Assembly (NCBI GenBank): GCA_040954595.2
Contig: CM082588.2
Location: 7,626,001 to 7,690,000 of the forward strand
DNA: 64,000 nt
Reading direction: 5' to 3'
Origin: Balanoglossus misakiensis
Lineage: Eukaryota; Hemichordata
Under the pieces are notes generated by a model, which saw nothing but the letters and a program-made list of their open reading frames with translations, was not told the origin of the DNA and did not search any database. Below, in pieces: positions 24,901 to 36,300 of this stretch. Position 1 is the first letter of the stretch. Every line of letters begins with the position of its first letter. Both the position numbers and the translations under genes were made by a program.

Positions 24901-26203
24901 ATGGGTTGTATTTTTTAAACAATTTTATGTGGTATCTTTTAATTTTTCTCTATCTCGTTACAGTCGTTACTGCATCTTGTTAAGAATATGAGTTAACGAC
25001 GACATGAATATTGTGTTCTGACCTACACTGTACAATAGAATACATTAAGGCAAGTTCAAATTCTGACTGCCATCAAAGTTCCACGTGTAACGCGATCATC
25101 AGACAACTGGTTGCTATTAGAGTAGCAAACAGTTCAGATGATCTCATTATACGTGGAACTCCGAGTCTTAACTACCACTAGATAGCTGTTCTCCCTGGAC
25201 AGTTAATCCAGATCTATCCTTGTTGAACACTTTACTACAGAAATATATAATTATATGTGTGTGTGTGTCAGCACATATGTGTGTGAATTATTCATTTCTT
25301 TACTTGCAGCTATGCAGCTAGCTATTATCACCAAACCAAACAAACCAACTGGCCAATGGCGCCAAGTCTAAATCTAATTCAGCACTTTGTATAAAATCTG
25401 AGCCAAAATAAACTCTGTTGCTGACAAAGTTTCATTTTGCCATCCTGCATCCATTTCAAAATCTAACCAAACTGGTGCATTTTACGTTAAACAGGCACTG
25501 TGTCATTCTTATTAAAACACTAAGGTTTAGGCTCCCATCCATTCTTCTCCAGTTATTTCTTGGCAGCTGCAACTTGCATAGTACCACTGCTTATGGACTG
25601 GAAGTCTATAATTTTGTATTTAACCTTGCCACCTCTCTGTGCCTTTTAACATAAGGGTAACCCAATCTGGGACCGGACACCTTTTATTCACACTTCCATT
25701 CACATGGAAATGTGAGTAAACACGATGACACCGTTTTACAAACAAGGTAATGGTTTTCAAACAATGACATCAAAGTCATCTGGTCCATTCTTTTCATTGA
25801 GCTACTGTTGCACTACTACACTGTACATACGTTCAAATTAAAGTGATTAATTATGTTGCTAAATGGACATAGTCGAGCTTCGATGTTAACCCCCAAAATT
25901 TGAATCATGAATCATGTGTAGTCTGATCGTTTACATTCGTATTGTGATTTGTGGAATACATGTAATTTCGATTATGGAAATAACGTAGAAGATCCTTACC
26001 GTCCTCAACCGACCGTCTGGTAGAGTAGCCTTCACAACATATTTGGTTGTAGACGGTGGTACTTCGGAGCTAGGTGCATTGCTATTTGGTGTAGTGGTCC
26101 CACCACTACCAGCAGCATTTTGTCGCCTTTGCACTGACACCGGTGGCAAGTCTGCGCTTACCCGGTCTCGCGTCGATTGCTGCGGCCTGACTCGCTCTGC
26201 CAT
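9565..26203 (-). CDS. Rho guanine-nucleotide exchange factor (DH domain), 5' part of gene
   Basis: Seven coding exons join with unbroken phase (minus strand, 5'->3'): 26203-26000, 23564-23369, 16426-16324, 15327-15237, 12179-12134, 11401-11332, 9667-9565. They give 271 residues. The ATG at 26203 was chosen for its ACGATGG context; in-frame ATGs lie upstream (to 26251). Residues about 48-135 (KYVVKATLPDG, MRVRDLIADVIMEF) look like a ubiquitin-like/Ras-binding fold; this is inference. From about residue 135 comes a classic DH (Dbl homology) domain: FSELVKTEKNYMECL (CR1), GLLSPEEHQLMF, a LYDSYY-like helix (SMYDSYYLKYPEIKRLL), then RHSIDSLLLLP, the lead-in to CR3. DH domains exchange GDP for GTP on Rho/Rac/Cdc42 in the cytosol. 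The rest of DH and the expected PH domain are not found above position 1, so the gene is partial here. Intron 2 is 6.9 kb. The subfamily is not resolved. Confidence 0.85.
9709..10010. repeat. T2/Kolobok-like MITE, right end truncated
   Basis: Begins TTAAAGGGACAAAGTCTCTC and carries the family's internal hairpin (ACTCGCCAAAATGAATA against TTCATTTTGGCGAGAT). It breaks off after CTTGTATCAAAC without the terminal repeat. Confidence 0.75.
10450..10647. repeat. palindromic MITE, TACTATAAAACAC copy
   Basis: Starts TACTATAAAACACTTTATTT and ends AAATAAAGTGTTTTACAGTA, with TTCGCGA-rich arms. Same subfamily as 381-592. Confidence 0.8.
12806..12990. repeat. (CATA)n microsatellite
   Basis: About 185 bp of CATA repeats interrupted once by CAATGTACAT and ending in mixed CACA/CATA. 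It lies in the RhoGEF intron between the exons at 15237 and 12179. The Tyr/Cys/Val and Ile/His/Thr frames across it are repeat artefacts. Confidence 0.95.
14151..14273. repeat. MITE with GCAATCTGATTAAAATCAGA termini
   Basis: Near-perfect inverted repeats of about 35 bp (GCAATCTGATTAAAATCAG on the left and its complement on the right, both reaching ACCCTACATC) around a roughly 50-bp centre. The terminal segment is itself palindromic (CTGATTAAAATCAG). It is intronic in the RhoGEF gene. Confidence 0.8.
14765..14856. repeat. piggyBac-like MITE, reverse orientation
   Basis: TTAA on the left, CCCTTTCACCCCTTG, ending GGTTAAAGGGTTAT. It is the same 92-bp family with a decayed right target site. Confidence 0.65.
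15942..16296. repeat. T2/Kolobok-like MITE, full length
   Basis: A 355-bp element bounded by TTAA on each side. It starts AGGGACAAAGTCTCTCTC and ends GAGAGGGAGACTTTGTCCCT. The whole element folds on itself, with ACTCGCCAAAATGAATAA facing TTATTCATTTTGGCGAGA. It sits 27 bp past the splice donor of the RhoGEF exon ending at 16324. Confidence 0.85.
17097..17427. repeat. T2/Kolobok-like MITE, full length
   Basis: TTAA-flanked, 331 bp, with the same termini and internal hairpin as 15942-16296. It lies in RhoGEF intron 2. Confidence 0.85.
19600..19680. repeat. long near-perfect hairpin with CCCGAGCCGCAGGCGAGGG centre
   Basis: Arms of about 32 bp (TGGTGATCTCTGACCATAAT and complement) flank a GC-rich loop GAGCCGCAGGCGAG. 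A partial third copy of the arm region (AATATTATGATC) lies just to the left. It looks like a palindromic transposable-element remnant inside RhoGEF intron 2. Confidence 0.75.
19683..19860. repeat. dispersed repeat, copy 1 (sister at 24300-24460)
   Basis: Shares the segments GAGTTTGTTGAGTCAGTGGC and CTTAGAGGG..ACACT, in the same order and spacing, with 24300-24460. Both are in RhoGEF intron 2 or its flanks. The family is not identified. Confidence 0.6.
20349..20873. repeat. long inverted-repeat element, about 525 bp
   Basis: The left arm (TCAAAGCGCGATACTTTCGT onward, through GGTTTCCTTCCAGTTGT) is the imperfect complement of the right arm (ACAACTGGAAGGAAACC to ACGAAAGTATCGCGCATTGA). Arms are about 80-100 bp. 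The interior includes a (CAA)n tract at 20600-20633. The frames across it are not convincing genes. Confidence 0.7.
21142..21295. repeat. 154-bp palindrome with GACGCGCAGCGTC centre
   Basis: Arms ATAAGGTTATTCACAAAATA and complement continue inward through CCGGGATTTATGTCC to a centre around GAGACGCGCAGCGTCGAGG. The pairing is close to complete along the whole length, so the DNA or RNA could form a single long stem. Confidence 0.85.
21676..21702. repeat. short perfect hairpin, GTCCAATAACC arms
   Basis: Eleven-base arms around a 5-base loop (CTGTG). It lies 380 bp from the 154-bp palindrome and may be part of the same composite repeat cluster. Confidence 0.6.
22413..22440. repeat. (TTTGA)n microsatellite
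   Basis: Five to six perfect TTTGA units. Confidence 0.85.
23085..23182. repeat. (TTCA)n / (TCCA)n microsatellite
   Basis: TTCA units change to TCCA and back to TTCA. The Phe-Ile-His-Ser frame across it is a repeat artefact. Confidence 0.95.
23931..24244. repeat. possible piggyBac-like MITE, 314 bp
   Basis: Bounded by TTAA on both sides. The left end CCCTAACGCTGCC and the complement of the right end (CCCTATTGCTACC) match at 10 of 13 positions. The interior carries two GCTGCCAAGTGTGT-like segments. It lies just past the donor side of the RhoGEF exon at 23564-23369, on the upstream side. Confidence 0.5.
24300..24460. repeat. dispersed repeat, copy 2 (sister at 19683-19860)
   Basis: Shares GAGTTTGTTGAGTCAGTGGC and flanking blocks with 19683-19860. 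See that entry. Confidence 0.6.
25078..25159. repeat. imperfect inverted repeat, GTTCCACGTGTAA arms
   Basis: About 30-bp arms (GTTCCACGTGTAACGCGATC against GATGATCTCATTATACGTGGAAC) around a short centre. It is probably a small MITE. Confidence 0.6.
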
Positions 26204-26251
26204 CGTCAATATCATCGATGAGCAGAGATCGGCTACACAGTTCCGCGGCAC

Positions 26252-29040
26252 AGTTGCAAATGTCGCTTAAAATCACATGCTTACATGGCTAGAGTTTCTT
26301 CTCTCGCTGTGACAGCACTTAAATCCAGACAAATATAGAAATCCTTCAAACCGTAGTAGTACCAGCGTACACTCTCAATATCCACGACGCCTGGCAAATC
26401 AGTCACTATCCGATCGCGGGGTAAGACCGCATAATTATCCACTTGTGAAATCCCCTAATCTGTGTTGAAGAAACATCGCGGTATCAAGTGTTCATGTCGC
26501 CTCATGCTCGAGGAAGCAAGGAAAGTGAAACCCAATCGCTCGTAGATAAACGACCCTTCCCCAGTCAGAGCAACACTTACTTTCCTACCGCCATATTGTT
26601 GATATCGATTTTCATTAGGTTGCCCAGTCCCAAAACGAGGCCAACAAAATGGCCGCCCTGGTGGCAGAGCAGCGCGTACAAAAATCAAATAATTTAAATT
26701 AAATAGGCATGGTAGGCGACAATGCCTCGACAATGGTAGCGTTAAGATAAATATTCATATTTTATAACATTCAGCTGATAACCCAATCACATTGACTGCA
26801 GTTACAATTAAAGGTTATCTGTTCTCTGGCTTCGCGAAGACAAATCAAACCACCAAATCTCAAACTAGCGCCCTCAACGGTACGTTTGACAAAATTTTGA
26901 TGTCCATCTTAGCAGTATACGGCCGTTCACGAACACTTGGAGAGAACTTAGACAACAAAATAGACCTAACACCAGATTCTGCCACACCATTAAAACATTT
27001 CAATTGTCTTAGTAGGACATTTTCAAACTGTTCAAAATAAACCCGTGGCAAGGACCTCCTTTTTTTTCTCATATGAAATCACAGAAGGACATGCAAAAAG
27101 TGGCCAATACTTGACTGACCATTAGATGGCCACCTGGTGAAAATCTGTGACTGGTTCGATATTCTCTCTCTATGTTGACTGTGACTACCTATATAATGTG
27201 TCACAGATATGATCAACTATAAAGTGATTTTACTACAGACTTTTGAGGTCGCAATCTTTAACAACTGGTTGTCATGCTTGCCTGTACAGGGCAAGGATTA
27301 TAGGCAATGCGCCGAAGCGCCCACACGCGACTGAATCTTTCACTTTCAGTCTACAGAATTGCTATTTGTAAAATATTTGTACATGTATTGTGTTACGGTA
27401 ACACCAACGTAACTAAACACGAATCCAAAGTCAATCGATAATAAAGAGTTATTCAGACTATAAAATAAATGTTCTTTCTTAGCTAGTTCGTGCTGAACCC
27501 CGCCACTTCATCCCAGCTGTAATTATCTGTATACTGCTTGCGACAAGATTGTGACTGTATGCATAGACCCTGGAGTACCAGTGTCTATGTTGTATAAAGT
27601 AGGGCGTCTCTCATGACGTTTTATTAGAGTAACTGTAGTCGTTTGTATAGTGATTCTGACAAGATTTCAACTGCAAACATTGACCGTACATAGTCCAGTT
27701 GGTTGAGACCGCTATCTATATTTACTGAACAATACTACAATAAATATGCATAGTCATAAAAAAATGTCCGCGACGATGTTATCAATCAACCTGCTTTCTG
27801 CCCTGTCGAAAATTCTGCTACCAATAAACATTTACAGTACGTACATGGTGCACTTCTCAAGAGAAGAATGCAAGTTAGACATCCATCCTATGGTATAATT
27901 AGCTAGACACGTGGAGACTGAGGCGATAATCATGCGTTCTCTGCAACCTTCAGCTGCCGCCTCGGTTCTCAAGTGAATTTAGGGAGCTTACAGTTGTTGC
28001 GAACGGGGGGGGGGGGGGGGGCAGGGGGAGGAGATCACTAGAGGGGTTCATTTTGCAAACTTGTCCCGTGCAGGGAAAGGATGAAAATGATAACATTTTA
28101 GATTTGTAAAATGAACATAGAGATTATGGATAAATACAAATTCATGCATAATTCTGTTTTTGATTATTTGATTTACCGACAAAATTTTCACTTCGGTAAT
28201 CACACAAGTATTCCTTAAATCATTTTGTCATATGACCTTCACATGCAATGAGGGACAGTCATATTTTATCACTGAATGTTTGATATGTGAAGCAAATTTG
28301 TATGTACTGGTTTCAAATTCGGGACTCTACAAACTTTCACGTAGGCAATGAAGTCCACACACGAAACCAATCGGTCAAATCTCCATCACTGAAAATTTGG
28401 TTCTGAGCTGAGCTTAAGGGCGCATGTTTATCTAAAAACAAATGTAGTACAATTCAAATGTTTAATGGAAAACAACGGATTTCCAAGTACATATTTACCA
28501 CGCAAACATTCAACAAGAAGTCATGCGAGAAACAGACACTGACAATTGCCATGGTGACAATTCTGTCCATGCAGCCAGCAGTGAAAACAGAATTGTATTT
28601 TGTTCGTACATTATATTTGTTTTCAGGAAAGTGGAGTGATAAATGCATTGGCGTAGTTGTTATTCGGATTTGTGAATTCTTCATGATGACGTTTTCATGA
28701 TATCATGGGTTTGCAGAGTTATCAGCGGAGAGAGTCTACAGTGGACGATTCTATTTGAAGAGCGGGTAAGCTCACCCCCAGATCACAGCGTTACATTTTT
28801 ATACGTCCGTCGGCCCAAAATGTGTATGGTGATTTAAGGATCGCGAAGAGTCGCAATTTATAAATGAGGGCGTGAGGGGAGGGGAATTACCTGGGGAGGG
28901 GCAGGGGACTAGTCATATAATAGAAATGCGCCACGGGGACCGCTACCTCTTATGAGACTGTCCGACCACAAACTTATCTGTCCCACCCTCCCATACAAAT
29001 TTATCACTGGTCTTAGAGATTAGAAGTGTTTGCACAGCGC
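26252..29040. other. intergenic region between RhoGEF and first transporter
   Basis: No coding exon could be supported on either strand. The first 450 bp next to the RhoGEF start are relatively CpG-rich and probably hold its 5' UTR and promoter. A run of 17 G lies at 28005-28021. Nothing else stands out. Confidence 0.5.
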
Positions 29041-29047
29041 TATAAAA
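29041..29047 (+). promoter_or_regulatory. TATA box of first SLC22-like gene
   Basis: TATAAAA lies 61 bp upstream of the ATG at 29108. The paralogue at 44920 has TATAAAA at a similar distance on the other strand, which supports this as the core promoter. Confidence 0.6.
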
Positions 29048-29107
29048 CTTTTCAGTTGACCATACTGCAAAACGGTTCTCGGTTCTGGTCGCGCAAAGAT
29101 TCTCAAA

Positions 29108-30331
29108 ATGATGAAATTTGACGACGTTTTGGAGTATCTCGGGGAGTTCGGACCCTACCAGAAAAAGCTGTACTATCTGATATGCTTGATGGGTATTATT
29201 CCCGCCATGCATGCATTCGCTCAAGTGTTCCTGGCCGCCGAGACCGACCATTGGTGTTACGCTCCCGAACTCAGCTACTACCAGACCAACTGTACAGACC
29301 CGCAAGACGTCTGTCTCCAATCGGTCAAAAATTTCACCCTGCCGTTAGAAGCTAGTTCCGATTCCTGCGGGAAGAGTCTGGTGCACAGTAATTGTTATCG
29401 CTATGACATCACGGGGATCGACTTCTATCCCGGCAAAGATGTTACCCGGTACACGAACACAACCAAGAAATGTGACCACGGATGGCGATATGACCGCTCG
29501 CAGTACAAGTCAACTATCTTTCAACAGGTGGGTCAATTTATTGTCGTTTTGTCAATAAAACCATGTGCGAAAGAATAGTCTACCATAATATACATATTGG
29601 TTATAGTCTAGACTATATTGGGGTGTGCAAGATCATTATAACCTGATCCGAGGGATATGGTTTAATTTTAAGTTAATTAATCAAGTACGTCCAAGTCTTA
29701 AGTAAATTAGTAGCTGACTTTCCTGACAAATTATCTCTAACGCCCCCGAGAGTAAAACTGATCACCAAAAGCCTTCGGAGCAAATAATAATAATAAAATT
29801 CACGTCATGAATTTAAAGAGTGTTGTCTAACATTAGACTGAACTTGAATCAACATCTGGCGTATAGCCTTTTTCTCTTGACAAAACTGATTCTTTTTAGT
29901 GCAATTTTCTGAAAAGTTTACCAGCGGTTAGTACAATACAGTACAGTTCAGTTCTGTCTCAATGGGATAACTAGCTTCCAATAATAACACCACGTATCAG
30001 TTCCTGGCGATGGAACACAAGTGGCGATCAATTAGATTTTGGTCAGATTGTTCGTTGTACAGTGGATTATGTGTCAATATATTTCTTGGCTGCCGACTCG
30101 CTTTTCATTGAACTCTAACACGAGCGGGAATAGTTCATTACGATTCTCTTAACGGTGCAATGTTCCCGATCCGGCCAATGTACACATATTTGCGTTTGTT
30201 ATGTGTACATTTGAAGGGTGAAAATTGTCGCAAACCATCACCACCACCACCACCACTACCACCACCACTATCACCACCACCACCACCACCACCACCACCA
30301 CTATCACCATCACCATCACCATCACCATCAC

Positions 30332-30367
<36 letters not shown>

Positions 30368-33300
30368 TCACAAGATGCATATGACACTGCTGAATCTTAA
30401 CAAAGTTCACCCCTGCTTGTGCCTTCGCCTGTCAGCACTATACAGCTATACAGTTATATAACCCCCATTAGGACCATATAGGCGAACAAATACATGTAGT
30501 ACATATGTCCCGATCAGTCGCACATCACGTACACAAGGTCGTTGGCTGCTTGTTTGCCATAATATTATCCACTACATCTATTTTCTAGGGTTTATTTTGT
30601 CGACACAATTTCTCTCAAGTGAAATGTTTTCTGCTCTTTTCTTCTGGAATCTTGCCAGATCAGATTGAAGTGTTAGGTCCCTGTCAACTAAGTCAATTGT
30701 GGGGTTTGCGAAATTGAGCCTTGAGTGTCCACCCCCTCCCCGTTGCAATATTTAGACTAACTTCTCCGGAGACAACATCAACCAAATTTGATAATAGAGA
30801 GGTTTGCTCCGAAACAACACTTGTTGCATAAACGTACATTGTTCAGCAAACTTTGCACTCGCGGCTCTCGTCATAACATCAATGGATAAAGAGGGTTATA
30901 AAGCTAATCTGCAAATCTGTAAATTTAGGTCATGGACCAGTGAATGTTCAAAGTGCATAGGTGATGTTTACAGTATACACATGCAAACAAAAGATGTTGG
31001 CTAAGGAAAGTTGTGTTGCCAAACCTATCAATCAGACCTTGTTTAAACCTGAGCGTATGAAATAGCGTGTCATTTCTCAACAGTGATACTTTGATAGCTG
31101 AACAATCGTTTATAGGTCAACGAAGCACGGTTTATCACGTGCAGATGGTCTTGGAAAGCCAAGTCTTTCGTCTTGAGTCTTTCTTAACCGGACTTAAAGA
31201 AATGTGAAAACTCGACATGCGAGTGGTATAACATATCTGATGTTTGCTTCAGAGGCACAGCACGGACACGGCCTCTCAGGCGAAATTTCAAGAAATCTAC
31301 AAAAGTTTGTTCACATGTCGTTTTATCTGGGCACGTTATCAGTCACGACCAAAAGTAGGCCGTTTTGACCTGTAACTGAGGTTTTAATACACACGCCCGT
31401 CACACTGAAAGAGCCATTGTAAAGCGGTTTGATAAGACTGCTTCTCATTGGTCAATTCCATTGTCAACTTATGTCCACTAGGTGCACAACAGGTGTTCAT
31501 TTGAAGCGTCTCACAAAGGTGGTAGAAAGTGCGCCAGCTTGAGTCGAAATCGCGGGTCATTTAAAATGTTGCATTGGCATGCTGTTGTTCGATAGCACTA
31601 CTTTATTTCCTAACCTACCACTATATAAATTGATCGATTAATAGAGCTAATGAATGGGCCTGTCTGTCTATCCCTCCAGAATAATATCAATCATGAAGGT
31701 GTGTTCAAATTTCTGTCCTTGATGCGTAGTAAGCAAAGCCAATTTGCAAACTTGTACCAATTCATAATTTACATTTTCGGGAGGTTTTCGTCCCAGTGCC
31801 CATTGGTGTGTGTGGTTTGTCATGTTGAAATCTATTCAAATCGTTTATCTAGAGACCAATTCTTTTCTGCTCCAACCAGTGAGTATAACGACTCTCGCTC
31901 AATCTTCTAATTTTCAGTTTGACCTCGTCTGCGATCTGTACTACCAGGGGGCGTTGTCCTCTTCAATGTACATGGTCGGGCTGTTCATCGGAGGTCTTCT
32001 GTTCGGTTACCTCTCTGACAAGTGAGTAAAATTATTGCTTTCTTTTATCAGTCCGTTTTGTATAAGTCACTTCAGACTGACAGAAAACCATGTCAATATT
32101 GACTAACACTTTCCCTTTATAGCGACCACCATTCAAGAAAATGTTTGTGTATACTTGCTTGGAGAACGTTGAACTTCGCCATCCAAGATTGGATTTTAGT
32201 TTGTCAAAAATAAATTCGCACAGTCACGTATGTATTGCTGTCTGTCTGTCTGTCTGTCTGTATGTATGTATGTATGTATGTATGTATGTATGTATGTATG
32301 TATGTATGTATGTATGTATGTATGTATGTATGTATGTATGTATGTATGTATGTATGTATGTATGTATGTATGTATGTATGTATGTATGTATGTATGTATG
32401 CATGACGCAACAAACCACGAAGAAAAGTTAAAAGTAAGTTGTAAGAAAGTGGTCATTTGAATTTTCGACATGGCATATTCTAACACGAAATTTTACACTT
32501 AACTTAGGGCGGAACACCTTGACAAAATTTTCTTTGAATTTCATAGAATTGGTCGCTTACCATCCGTGTTGATAGCCGTTACAGGAATAGCAGTGATGGG
32601 TACAGCTTGTGCATTCTCGCCAAACATCATCGCTTACTCAGTCTTTCGTATGGGAGTGGGCACCACGTGTATGGGTTGCTTTCTCGTTTCCTTCGTTATC
32701 GGTAAGTCAGCATTCACAAAGCACGACTGGCAGTACAGATTCTTTGATATCAAATGACGTCAGACGCGCTCAGGCGCAGTTTAGTTGGCATTCAAATTTC
32801 CAGCTGGCGGGCAACTTCAGCAACGTGGTGCAGACAAAGACAGCGCAGACGAAATGCAACGAGGCTGATGAGGCACCATACCTGATACATGTTATGTGTC
32901 TGGCTGTTCTAAAGTAAAAACATACTGGGAAAAACTTTTACTGGATGCCGAACTATTGCTTGCCCGTCACCTGGAAATTACAACGCCGTGGGTCACATGG
33001 CTAGATCACGTGATTGATAGTAGAGAATTAGAAGATTGGAAATAGTTTACGCACCTTTGTTTATAACGAAATATGAGATTTCGGATATTGTCATTTGGTA
33101 TAACGAGAAAGCAATTTGTAATATATATATTTATTTCGTTATTTCGTGTTCTTTTCATTAGGCACAGAATTTGTAGGTCCGTCTAAGCGAGTCTTCGCCG
33201 GAACTGTGATCGAATTTTTCTTCAGTTTTGGTTACATGCTACTCGCTCTGTTAGCGTACTTGATCCCATATTGGTGGATACTCCAATTGGTGATAAGCGT

Positions 33301-36300
33301 TCCATCTGCCGTGTTTGTGGTCTATTTTTGGTGAGTCGGGTACAATGTTCATCAATTCGACACAATGCAATTCAAAAAGTATAAAATCCTTATAGCTTGA
33401 ACCTTTAAAGCCCAAATGTGCAGATTTCTAATCAATACAATACTTCAATCCTCCACTTTTACAAAGTCAGCAGACGACGCCATTTTGAATTTGATTTGGA
33501 GATTTTAACACCCACGTGGCTTAAAATTGATTCAGAGTCTTACAATGGGCGGCTGAATAAACGGATGTGGCACCCGTTTATTATTCAGATATTTCACATT
33601 CATAATGTACAATCTACTACAATCAGATGTTGATAATGCGTTTATGTATACCTATCAGTTAGTTTATTTCAATCATGTAAAAATGCAAAATGGCAGCTAT
33701 CGACCGATCTTCCAAAACCTGTTCGGTCTGATGTGTCACCAGGAGCCCTATTCCCGGACGTCCTTGATGCATAAAATATTGTCGGTTATATTTAGGCGTA
33801 TCTTCTTTTCAGGATTATTCCAGAATCTCCAAGATGGCTTCTGTCGACCGGAAGGACTGAGAGAGCCGAGAAGATTATAAGACAAATCGAAAAAGGAAAT
33901 GGTGTACATGTACCGGACAGTGTCTACGAGAAAATGAGACAGGATGCAAATGACATAGTAAGTTCGTGGATCTTGAACGCTGTATGATTCTCGGGTTAAA
34001 GTCGTGAAGGCTGTATGGGTATTTGCTTCAAAATTCTCAAAATTGTTATCCAAAATAATATTGTCTAATTAAGCTAATATGTGACGCCTGTGGAAAAAAT
34101 AATATTGGAAATTTCCTGTTTCGTTGTTTCTACCTTTCTCAGATTTGTACCGCCACAATTTAAACGTGACCCTTCGATTTGTACCACAATCTTGGTTTCC
34201 AAAACCGATCCTGATTCAGGAGACATAACATATTGATACTTCCCGAGATTTCTATCGGTAAACAAATTAGTAAAGGCATATATTTTAGGCAGATAGCTTC
34301 GTTTTTCATGTCATACAATCACTTCAAACATTGATCAATGAAGTGACAACACATCCTGCTAATAACGTTGTCATAAAACTGAATTAAACAATAGATGACC
34401 AAAATGTGTCTTCTATTCTAGACTGGGAAAACAGAGGTGGGCGATGAACACAAAGCAAGTGCTCTGGATCTGTTGCGTTATCCAAACATGAGGAAGAAAT
34501 CATTGAATGTCTTCTACAACTGGTAAGCCTTAAAGGGACAAAGTCTCTCTCTCGCTGCCCTTTTTCCATTAATTACAGTATGTTTGATGCAAGACACCGT
34601 TTATGTTATTCTACAAGAGAATATATAGTGAATCAATGTTCAACCACACACAACATCCATCCCACTTGTAGACACGAGAGTGAAAAACTCGCCAAAAGGA
34701 ATATCGGTCTCTACCCTTTATTTATTTTGGGCGAGTGTTTACTCTCAAATCATACAAGCGGGAGGGAAGTTGTGTGTGGCTGAACGTTGATTCACTGCAT
34801 ATACACATGCACATTAAATTTGGCTTTCTCAATATTCATCGACAGGTGTACCGTAAGTCTGGTGTACTACGGCCTATCGTTGAACACGTCTAACCTCGGC
34901 GGCAATGACTACCTCAATGCATTTCTATCTGGTGCAGTGGAGATCCCAGCCTACTTGCTTAGTCTGTATATACCAGAAACAAGGCTTGGTCGACGATGGT
35001 CGATGTTTGCAACTGAGGTAATTGGGGGCGTAGCCTGTGTTCTTACACTATTTACTCCCAAATGTAAGTAGACCATATTCTCCTCCGCCGCTCCTTAGAT
35101 CAATACCCCCTCTCTCCAATGGCTCTTGTTATTTTAACCCTTTCACCAGCATGGTTTGATCCAAGACCATTGTTTGCTGTGGTAAAGTTAGACCATTGCA
35201 GACGGCACTGGGGGTGAACGGGTTATAGGGACAATTATTACAGGCACAGTAATGCGACTCCGTGACCTCTGCGCGCGATATGTGCTCCGCTCGTGAAAGT
35301 CCTACGGCGGAAAACACCGCATCACGTGTTAAAATGCCGTGCAGTTCTGTTGTTATTTCCTACCTTTCCCCAGTGAAATTGAACTTTCGACCAGGGCCTT
35401 CTGATTGTCAGTACAGTGACGCGGCAGTCGCTGACGGAGACGGTCATTGATTGGCTCACGTGACTACAACGAAAACTGTCGATGTCACAGAAACCACGTG
35501 TACGAGAGCTGCTCCTGCAAATGTGTACGAGTTTTTGTTTTGCATTTCGACAAATAATTCTGATATTGGGTAAACTTAAAGTTCTTTTCCATAACTTCCT
35601 CGTGTTTCCGTGAACTCAAAGAAAAGAATATTTCTACTTTATACCAGGTGAAATGGAATGGATTGGAATAACATTGGCGATGCTTGGCAAGTTATGTATC
35701 TCAGCCGCGTTCGCTATCATTTATATTTTCTCTGCTGAACTGTATCCAACGCCTGTAAGGTAAGATGATTCAGAATGCAAGGAAAACACCAAAATAGTTT
35801 TATGGTTAACTTCGGCCTGTAAAGTTGTTTCATTCATGCACGCATGCGCAGTCTACAAATTCTAAATGACACATATTAACATTCAAACCTCGGGTGCACA
35901 TTCAAGCCACGTCCGGTTAAAGTTAAGTTTCGTTCCATTATACTAATACGAAAACTCGATCTTGGCCATATTACATTAATGTTTGGGTTGTATATTTTGA
36001 TTTTTTTTTACAACAGGACAATTGGAATGGGATTGTCCTCCATGTGTGCTCGTATTGGAGGAGTATTGGCGCCACAGATGATTCTGATTGGCCAGGTGTG
36101 GGAGCCCTTGCCAATTATCATATTTGGAGCAACGTCCATCTTGGCCGGCATCTTGGCATTGTTACTCCCAGAAACCAGAAATATGCAGTTGCCAGAGACC
36201 ATCGGAGAGGGAGAACAGTTTGGAAAGTATGTATTCCCTAGGAATTAGAAATTTCATATATTGGGCTAAAAATATTCTTTTCGACAGTATAACATTAAAT

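Noticed and set aside
26455-27072. Frames of 69-92 codons on both strands upstream of the RhoGEF
   Set aside because: They overlap each other on opposite strands and have no domain, signal peptide or conserved splice pattern.
30138-30461. Poly-Asp, poly-His, poly-Pro and poly-Thr frames
   Set aside because: Trinucleotide repeat in intron 1 of transporter A; all frames are open.
32141-32486. Long Cys-Met-Tyr-Val frames and their complements
   Set aside because: Translations of the (TGTA)n repeat inside intron 2 of transporter A.
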